A DNA stretch of 33,761 bases, from positions 1 through 33,761 of the forward strand of contig SMXJ01000111.1 of assembly GCA_004356305.1 (NCBI GenBank). The letters are read 5' to 3'. Shown one piece after another: positions 27,383 through 33,761 of this stretch (position 1 is the stretch's first letter; every line of letters starts with the position of its first letter). The notes beneath the pieces are model-generated. The model worked only from the letters and a program-made list of their open reading frames with translations, was not told where the DNA came from and did no database searches. This DNA comes from Bacteroidota bacterium. Lineage in GTDB: Bacteria > Bacteroidota > Bacteroidia > Flavobacteriales > Flavobacteriaceae. The translations under genes and the position numbers were made by a program.

Positions 27383-28000
27383 ATGAAAAAAATTGTACTT
27401 CTATCGGCGATATGTATCACAAGCCTCGGCTTTGGTCAAAATGATGAAGGGTACGTCGATGACCTGACTCAGGAGTTTACTCAAAAGCTAGGCGAGCGAA
27501 ACATCACAAATTATTATACGGTTAAGCGTTATTGTTCAGGAATGATAGAGATGTTTAAATTACCAGGAAGAGTATGTACTTCCAAAGGCACTTATTTTGA
27601 AGTGTATGTAGTTTGGAAGGAAGAGGATGGGGCGTTCATCAAAAAAATTGACAATTGCAGCTTGTATTATAGTGTAAGGCTTTCAGATGATAAGTTGTAT
27701 GATTTTTTTATTTCCAATCGCAACGCTTTGGAAAGTGAAGTGCTAAAGAAATATAAATCTGCTACTTACTCGGGCGAACCGGAATTGCGGAAAAAACCAC
27801 AGCCGTGTTTTAGAAGTTTTCAGTTTACCGAAGGGGAAACAACTTATTCCAAGAGCTATAATTTATTCGATATTAGTAATGATAGCGATGGGGAAAATCT
27901 GAATTATGAATTCAATAACCGATTAAAAGTGGTTATACTAGACTCGATGTTAGATGAAGTATTGGCTGTTTCCGAAGATAAAATGAAACGACAAATTTAA
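27383..28000 (+). CDS. Secreted hypothetical protein
   Basis: MKKIVLLSAICITSLGFGQ signal peptide; 205 aa. Immediately upstream of the threonine aldolase gene (16-nt gap). Confidence 0.7.
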   Translation: MKKIVLLSAICITSLGFGQNDEGYVDDLTQEFTQKLGERNITNYYTVKRYCSGMIEMFKLPGRVCTSKGTYFEVYVVWKEEDGAFIKKIDNCSLYYSVRLSDDKLYDFFISNRNALESEVLKKYKSATYSGEPELRKKPQPCFRSFQFTEGETTYSKSYNLFDISNDSDGENLNYEFNNRLKVVILDSMLDEVLAVSEDKMKRQI

Positions 28001-28016
28001 AGGATATCCATAAATA

Positions 28017-29039
28017 ATGATTGACCTAAGAAGTGATACAGTAACTAAACCAACACCTGAAATGCTTCAATATATATTGAAAGCGGAAGTGGGAGATGAC
28101 GTATATAAAGAAGATCCTACGGTGAACGAACTCGAACGCAGAATGACCGAGTTGTTTGAAATGGATGAAGCCTTGTTCTTTCCCAGTGGGAGTATGGCGA
28201 ACCAGGCGGCCATAAAACTACACACCCAGCCCGGAGAACAACTTATTTGTCACAACTATTCACACGTATTTAATTATGAGGGCGGTGGTGTTTCCTTTAA
28301 CAGTGGTGTTTCTTGCAAACTTATCGATGGAGATAGAGGGATGATCACCGCATCAAGCGTGGAAGCCGCTATCAATCCCCCGGATTTTTATCACAGCCCG
28401 TTAACATCTTTGGTATGTGTTGAGAATACGACTAACAAAGGAGGGGGAGCCTGTTATGAATTCTCCGAACTGGAAAAGATAAAGTCTGTTTGTGATAATC
28501 ACGGACTCAAATACCATCTTGACGGCGCTCGATTGATGAATGCATTGGTGGCCAAGAATGAAGATCCAACGCGGTACGGATTGTTATTCGATACTATTTC
28601 TGTGTGTTTTAGCAAAGGCCTGGGTGCACCACTTGGAACCGTTTTAATCGGGAAAAAAGAAGTAATGCAAAATGCGATACGAGTTCGAAAAGTATTGGGT
28701 GGAGGCATGCGGCAAATTGGATATATGGCTGCTGCCGGACTCTATGCTTTGGATAACAATATTGAGCGCCTGGCTGAAGACCACCAGCGAGCGCTGGAAA
28801 TAGCTTTGGTTCTAAAAGGACTGGCATATATTAAAGATGTTGAAACAACAGAAACCAATATTGTGATCTTTCAGTTGGAAGATGATATAAAAGATGAGAA
28901 GTTCATAAACGACCTGGCAGCGCAACATATAAAGATAAGTGATATGGGACAAGGGAAATTGCGTATGGTTACCCATCTCGACTACACTCAGGAAATGCAT
29001 GAAACACTTTTGGAAATATTAGATGATTATAGCAAATAA
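28017..29039 (+). CDS. ltaE: Low-specificity L-threonine aldolase family (PLP-dependent, beta-eliminating lyase)
   Basis: MIDLRSDTVTKPTPEML, GDDVYKEDPTVNELE, YHLDGARLMNALVA, SVCFSKGLGAPLGTVLIG. Confidence 0.9.
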   Translation: MIDLRSDTVTKPTPEMLQYILKAEVGDDVYKEDPTVNELERRMTELFEMDEALFFPSGSMANQAAIKLHTQPGEQLICHNYSHVFNYEGGGVSFNSGVSCKLIDGDRGMITASSVEAAINPPDFYHSPLTSLVCVENTTNKGGGACYEFSELEKIKSVCDNHGLKYHLDGARLMNALVAKNEDPTRYGLLFDTISVCFSKGLGAPLGTVLIGKKEVMQNAIRVRKVLGGGMRQIGYMAAAGLYALDNNIERLAEDHQRALEIALVLKGLAYIKDVETTETNIVIFQLEDDIKDEKFINDLAAQHIKISDMGQGKLRMVTHLDYTQEMHETLLEILDDYSK

Positions 29040-29079
29040 AAAAAGCTCTTCCGGATAACTATATGGAGGAACTTTTTTT
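29038..29079 (+). terminator. Rho-independent terminator after ltaE
   Basis: AAAAAAGCTCTTCC-loop-GGAGGAACTTTTTTT: near-perfect stem (one mismatch, one wobble) followed by a T-tract. Confidence 0.75.
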
Positions 29080-29179
29080 ATTTACCCATCATTCCGATAA
29101 TATCACCAAACATGATTTTGATTTTTTAATTGACCACAAATTTACTATTTTGGATGACTATTAAAAAAACTAACGACCG

Positions 29180-31315
29180 ATGAAATATATTGCCTTCATT
29201 TCACTACTATCACTTATTTTTGCAACTTCCTGTAATAATAAAGAAACTTCAGAAACACCCATGATTATAATGGCTCCAAAAGCAGATAAAATTACAAAGA
29301 ACCTGGAAATGCATGATGATCTGCGTGTCGATAACTATTATTGGCTCAATGACAGGGATAATGAAGAGGTAATTGATTATCTGGAAAGAGAGAACGACTA
29401 CTATAATAAAATGACAGCTCACACTAAAGACTTTCAAAAGGATCTGTTTGAAGAGATGAAAGGTCGTATTAAAGAAGACGATGAGTCGGTTCCTTATTTT
29501 TATAACGGCTACTATTATATCACCCGATTTGAAACGGGCAAGGATTATCCAATTTATTCACGAAAGAAAGATTCGTTGGAGGCCGAGGAAGAGGTTATGT
29601 TCGATGTGAACGAAATGGCCAAAGATTATTCCTACTATAATTTACGAGGCCTCAATATAAGTCCGGATAATAAATGGGTAGCATTTGGGGTTGATACATT
29701 GAGCCGTAGAAAGTACACACTTTATATCAAAAATCTGGAAACCGGAGAAATCCTTAGTGACTCTATCACCCTAACCACGGGCGACTCTACTTGGGCAAAT
29801 GATAATAAGACTCTTTTTTACACCAGGAAAGATGAGCAAACGCTTCGTTCGAACAAAATTTACAAACACAAGCTGGGGCATGAGTCCTCGAAAGATGTTT
29901 TAATTTATACCGAAGAAGATGAGACCTTCGGAACTTATGTGTACAAGACCAAAAGTGATAAATATCTGGTGATCGGCAGCTACAGTACTTTGACTTCCGA
30001 ATTTCAGATCCTGGACGCGAATACTCCGGATGCGAAATTTAAAATATTCCAGTCCAGAACACGCGGATTGGAATATGGTATCTCTCACTTCGGAAGTGAT
30101 TTTTATATAGTAACGAATAAAGATGATGCGACCAATTTTAAACTCATGAAGACTGATGAAAATGCCACCGGTATGGAAAATTGGGAGGAATTGATCGAAC
30201 ATCGACCTGAAGTACTTCTGGAAGGCATCGATATATTTAAGGACTATTTGGTGTTGAGTGAACGGAATAATGGTTTGAATAAAATACGTATCAAGCGTTG
30301 GGATGATGCCGAAGATTACTACCTGCCATTCGACAACGAAACCTATACAGCGGATACATTTCAAAATATAGAATTTAATACTAAGATCCTTCGCTATAAT
30401 TATAATTCGTTGACGACTCCTTCTTCCGTGATCGATTTCAATATGGAAACGCAGGAAAAAGATGTCAAGAAAGAAACCGAAGTATTGGGCGGGAAATTCA
30501 ATAAAGATAATTATGAGTCCAAGCGCATATGGGCAACAGCTGCAGATGGCACAAAAATCCCTGTTTCTATGGTCTATAGGAAAGGAATGAAGCTAAATGG
30601 CGAGAATCCACTGCTTTTGTATGCTTATGGCTCCTATGGAGCAACCATAGACCCATATTTCTCCTCAGTGCGTCTAAGTCTGCTGGATCGTGGCTTTATC
30701 TATGCTATCGCTCATGTCCGGGGGGGTCAGTATTTGGGTCGTGAGTGGTATGAAAATGGAAAATTATTATTCAAAAAGAACACCTTCACCGATTTTGTAG
30801 ATGCCTCGAAGTATCTCATTTCTGAAAAATATACGTCCAAAGATCATCTTTATGCCTCAGGAGGGTCCGCGGGAGGTTTATTGATGGGCGCGATAGTGAA
30901 CATTGCACCGGAGATCTATAACGGTGTTGTAGCCGCAGTTCCATTTGTGGATATTGTTACCACTATGCTGGATGATACGATCCCTTTAACCACCGGGGAA
31001 TATGACGAATGGGGGAATCCGAACGAAAAGGAATATTATGATTATATTAAATCATATTCTCCTTACGACAATGTAGAGGCCAAATCCTATCCAAATATGC
31101 TTGTAACCACGGGACTTCACGACTCACAAGTTCAATATTGGGAACCTGCGAAATGGGTTGCTAAATTGCGAGATTACAAAACGGGAAATAATTTATTGCT
31201 GCTGCATACGAACATGGACGCAGGACACGGCGGTGCATCGGGTCGTTTTGAGGCACTAAAAGAAGTGGCCATGGATTATGGGTTTTTACTCGATATGGAA
31301 GGAATTAAAGAGTAA
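29180..31315 (+). CDS. S9 family peptidase (prolyl oligopeptidase / oligopeptidase B-like), lipoprotein
   Basis: Lipobox-like signal MKYIAFISLLSLIFATSC. Catalytic region YASGGSAGGLLMGAIVN, TGLHDSQVQYWEPAKW, GHGGASGR. Confidence 0.92.
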   Translation: MKYIAFISLLSLIFATSCNNKETSETPMIIMAPKADKITKNLEMHDDLRVDNYYWLNDRDNEEVIDYLERENDYYNKMTAHTKDFQKDLFEEMKGRIKEDDESVPYFYNGYYYITRFETGKDYPIYSRKKDSLEAEEEVMFDVNEMAKDYSYYNLRGLNISPDNKWVAFGVDTLSRRKYTLYIKNLETGEILSDSITLTTGDSTWANDNKTLFYTRKDEQTLRSNKIYKHKLGHESSKDVLIYTEEDETFGTYVYKTKSDKYLVIGSYSTLTSEFQILDANTPDAKFKIFQSRTRGLEYGISHFGSDFYIVTNKDDATNFKLMKTDENATGMENWEELIEHRPEVLLEGIDIFKDYLVLSERNNGLNKIRIKRWDDAEDYYLPFDNETYTADTFQNIEFNTKILRYNYNSLTTPSSVIDFNMETQEKDVKKETEVLGGKFNKDNYESKRIWATAADGTKIPVSMVYRKGMKLNGENPLLLYAYGSYGATIDPYFSSVRLSLLDRGFIYAIAHVRGGQYLGREWYENGKLLFKKNTFTDFVDASKYLISEKYTSKDHLYASGGSAGGLLMGAIVNIAPEIYNGVVAAVPFVDIVTTMLDDTIPLTTGEYDEWGNPNEKEYYDYIKSYSPYDNVEAKSYPNMLVTTGLHDSQVQYWEPAKWVAKLRDYKTGNNLLLLHTNMDAGHGGASGRFEALKEVAMDYGFLLDMEGIKE

Positions 31316-31390
31316 TTCAAAATTTTGAAGTACCTTTGTCCTGATTTAAATGATAGGACAATTCCTTGATTTTTAATTAAAACTCCCTAT

Positions 31391-32425
31391 ATGAAGAACA
31401 TACAGGCTCAAGAAAATGTGTTGGAACTTATTGGAAATACTCCCCTAATTAAGATTAGTCGCATAACTTCACAAATGGCCGGTAATTTTTATGCTAAAGT
31501 CGAAGCATTTAACCCCGGGCATTCCGTAAAAGACCGAATTGCACTTTATATCATCGAAGAAGCCGAAAAGGAGGGTATCCTTAAACCCGGATATACTATT
31601 ATCGAAACCACAAGTGGTAATACCGGTTTTAGCGTTGCTATGGTGAGCATTTTAAAAGGATATAAATGTATTTTGGCAGTAAGTTCAAAATCCTCTTCCG
31701 AAAAAATAGATATGTTGAAGACCATGGGTGCAAAAGTGTATGTTTGTCCTGCCCATGTACAAGCAGATGATCCCAGATCGTATTATGAAGTTGCAAAACA
31801 ACTACAAAGAGATACACCCAATTCAATATATATCAATCAATATTTCAATGAGCAGAACATAGATGCTCACTATCATACTACCGGACCGGAAATTTGGGAT
31901 CAAACAAACGGTAAGATCACTCATTTGGTGGCTTGCAGTGGAACCGGAGGTACTATTTCGGGGACGGGTCGTTTCTTAAAAGAACAAAACCCATCTATCA
32001 AAATAATAGGGATTGATGCCTATGGATCTGTAATTCAGAAATACCATGAAACCGGAGAATTTGATAAGGATGAGATCTATCCTTACCGTATTGAAGGTCT
32101 GGGTAAGAATTTAATACCTTCGGCAACCGATTTTGATTGTATCGATTCGTTTACCAAAGTGACCGATGAAGAAAGTGCCCATACCGCACGGGAACTGGCC
32201 AAAACCGAAGGGTTGTTTTTAGGCTATACAAGTGGTGCGGCGATGCAAGGAATAAAACAATTGAGTGAAGAAGGGGCTTTTGACACAGAAAGTGTAGTTG
32301 TGGTTATATTCCCGGATCATGGGTCGCGATATATGGGCAAGGTCTATAACGATAAATGGATGGCGCAACAAGGATTTATGGATGCCGAATCTCTAAAAGC
32401 GGAGTCGATTCAATACATAAAGTAA
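31391..32425 (+). CDS. PLP-dependent cysteine synthase / cystathionine beta-synthase family protein (candidate cysteate synthase)
   Basis: [32 protein letters not shown] (PLP lysine), [44 protein letters not shown]. Confidence 0.88.
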   Translation: MKNIQAQENVLELIGNTPLIKISRITSQMAGNFYAKVEAFNPGHSVKDRIALYIIEEAEKEGILKPGYTIIETTSGNTGFSVAMVSILKGYKCILAVSSKSSSEKIDMLKTMGAKVYVCPAHVQADDPRSYYEVAKQLQRDTPNSIYINQYFNEQNIDAHYHTTGPEIWDQTNGKITHLVACSGTGGTISGTGRFLKEQNPSIKIIGIDAYGSVIQKYHETGEFDKDEIYPYRIEGLGKNLIPSATDFDCIDSFTKVTDEESAHTARELAKTEGLFLGYTSGAAMQGIKQLSEEGAFDTESVVVVIFPDHGSRYMGKVYNDKWMAQQGFMDAESLKAESIQYIK

Positions 32426-32447
32426 TAGAAAATAAGTATTTATATAT

Positions 32448-32475
32448 ACCGCTACTGAATGTAGCGGTTTTTTTA
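32448..32475 (+). terminator. Rho-independent terminator
   Basis: ACCGCTAC-tgaat-GTAGCGGT followed by TTTTTT: perfect 8-bp stem. Confidence 0.9.
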
Positions 32476-32561
32476 TGTTAATTTCTTTCTAAATAATGAG
32501 TATGGCTATCCTACATAAAATACTTATTTTTGCAACTCGTATTTGAAATTAATTCAAATTG

Positions 32562-33761
32562 ATGAGAGATTTATTTGATAAAATTTACAAGGACAAAGGC
32601 CCTTTGGGGAAATGGGCTGAAGTGGCCGAAGGATATTTCGTTTTTCCTAAATTAGAAGGACCCATTTCCAACCGTATGAAATTCAACGGGAAAGAGGTAA
32701 TTACCTGGAGTGTAAATGATTATCTGGGGCTGGCCAATCACCCCGAAGTGAGGAAGGTTGACGCCGAGGCTGGAGCTAAATACGGATCGGCTTACCCAAT
32801 GGGTGCTCGTATGATGAGTGGACATACAGATCTTCACGAACAATTACAGGACGAATTGGCTGCCTTCGTGAGTAAAGATGCGGCTTATTTGCTCAATTTT
32901 GGTTATCAAGGAATGGTTTCTACCATCGATGCCTTGGTTTCAAAAGATGATGTGATCGTATATGATGTGGATGCCCATGCTTGCATAATCGATGGAGTGC
33001 GTTTGCATTTAGGGCAACGCTTCACCTACAGACATAACGATTTGGAAAGTATCGAGAAGAACTTGAAACGTGCCGAGAAGGTTGCTGCGAAAACAGGTGG
33101 AGGTATTCTATTAATTACGGAAGGAGTTTTTGGGATGCGAGGGGAGCAAGGCAATTTAAAAGAAATAGTTGCTTTAAAGAAAAAATATAATTTTCGTTTT
33201 TTTGTTGATGATGCTCACGGTTTTGGAACTCTTGGTAAAACAGGGGCAGGGGCAGGTGAGGAGCAAGGGGTGCAAGATGATATCGATGTGTATTTCGCGA
33301 CGTTTGCCAAAGCGATGGCTAGCACCGGAGCCTTTATTGCCGCTGATGAAGAGATCATCAATTATTTAAAATATAATTTACGCTCTCAGATGTTTGCTAA
33401 ATCATTGCAAATGCAATTGGTAGTTGGAGTTTTAAAGCGTTTGGATATGATACGCTCAAGTACCAACTTCAAGGATAAACTTTGGAAAAATGTAAATGCG
33501 TTACAAGGCGGCTTGCGTGAACGGGGATTCGATCTGGGGACCACTCAAAGTTGTGTGACACCGGTCTATCTAAAAGGATCTGTGCCTGAAGCCATGGCTT
33601 TGGTAAAAGACTTACGTGAAAACTATGGTGTTTTCACTTCTATTGTTGTATACCCGGTTGTTCCAAAAGGACTCATTTTATTGCGTATGATCCCAACTGC
33701 ATCACATACCATACAGGATATTGAACAAACCTTAGAAGCCTTCTCTGCCATTCGGGAACGA
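32562..33761 (+). CDS. Alpha-oxoamine synthase / serine palmitoyltransferase-like PLP enzyme (3' truncated by window edge)
   Basis: Open ATG frame of 400 codons to the window end: MRDLFDKIYKDKGPLGKWAEVAEGYFVFPKLEGPISNRMKFNGKEVITWSVNDYLGLANHPEV..., FFVDDAHGFGTLGKTGAG, VYFATFAKAMASTGAFIA (PLP lysine). Confidence 0.9.
   Translation, partial: MRDLFDKIYKDKGPLGKWAEVAEGYFVFPKLEGPISNRMKFNGKEVITWSVNDYLGLANHPEVRKVDAEAGAKYGSAYPMGARMMSGHTDLHEQLQDELAAFVSKDAAYLLNFGYQGMVSTIDALVSKDDVIVYDVDAHACIIDGVRLHLGQRFTYRHNDLESIEKNLKRAEKVAAKTGGGILLITEGVFGMRGEQGNLKEIVALKKKYNFRFFVDDAHGFGTLGKTGAGAGEEQGVQDDIDVYFATFAKAMASTGAFIAADEEIINYLKYNLRSQMFAKSLQMQLVVGVLKRLDMIRSSTNFKDKLWKNVNALQGGLRERGFDLGTTQSCVTPVYLKGSVPEAMALVKDLRENYGVFTSIVVYPVVPKGLILLRMIPTASHTIQDIEQTLEAFSAIRER

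Noticed and set aside
31331-31338. TACCTTTG -7 box upstream of the cysteine-synthase-like gene
   Set aside because: Good -7 match, but no TTG at the expected -33 spacing; not listed as a promoter.
1-33761. CRISPR arrays, IS elements, prophage, toxin-antitoxin or known defence systems
   Set aside because: No repeat-spacer arrays, transposases, integrases, tRNA-flanked islands or defence-family motifs were seen.

Overview
The window looks like a chromosomal segment of a Flavobacteriaceae-type (Bacteroidota) genome. It is mostly core or housekeeping genes: murA, maf, a kdsC-like HAD phosphatase, a fused ccsBA-type cytochrome c biogenesis gene, fumC, prfB, a threonine aldolase, an S9 peptidase, and others. 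No tRNA, rRNA, CRISPR array, IS element or prophage was recognised. Several features are absent from or wrong in the supplied ORF track: (i) prfB with its programmed +1 frameshift; (ii) a 47-aa zinc-ribbon-like DUF5679 protein; (iii) a 42-aa single-TM protein fused tail-to-head with an SSS symporter; (iv) DUF4290 and serine-palmitoyltransferase-like genes truncated at the window edges. The most interesting leads are a cysteine-synthase-like plus SPT-like pair that may be a capnine (sulfonolipid) pathway, a 7TM membrane protein with a C-terminal LuxR-like HTH, and the PIG-L deacetylase / 42-aa protein / SSS symporter module. Other leads are a strongly structured 190-nt intergenic region, heptamer-repeat intergenic elements abutting stop codons, and an intergenic repeat architecture upstream of a 4Fe-4S protein gene. 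All family calls come from reading the translations by eye; no database search was run.
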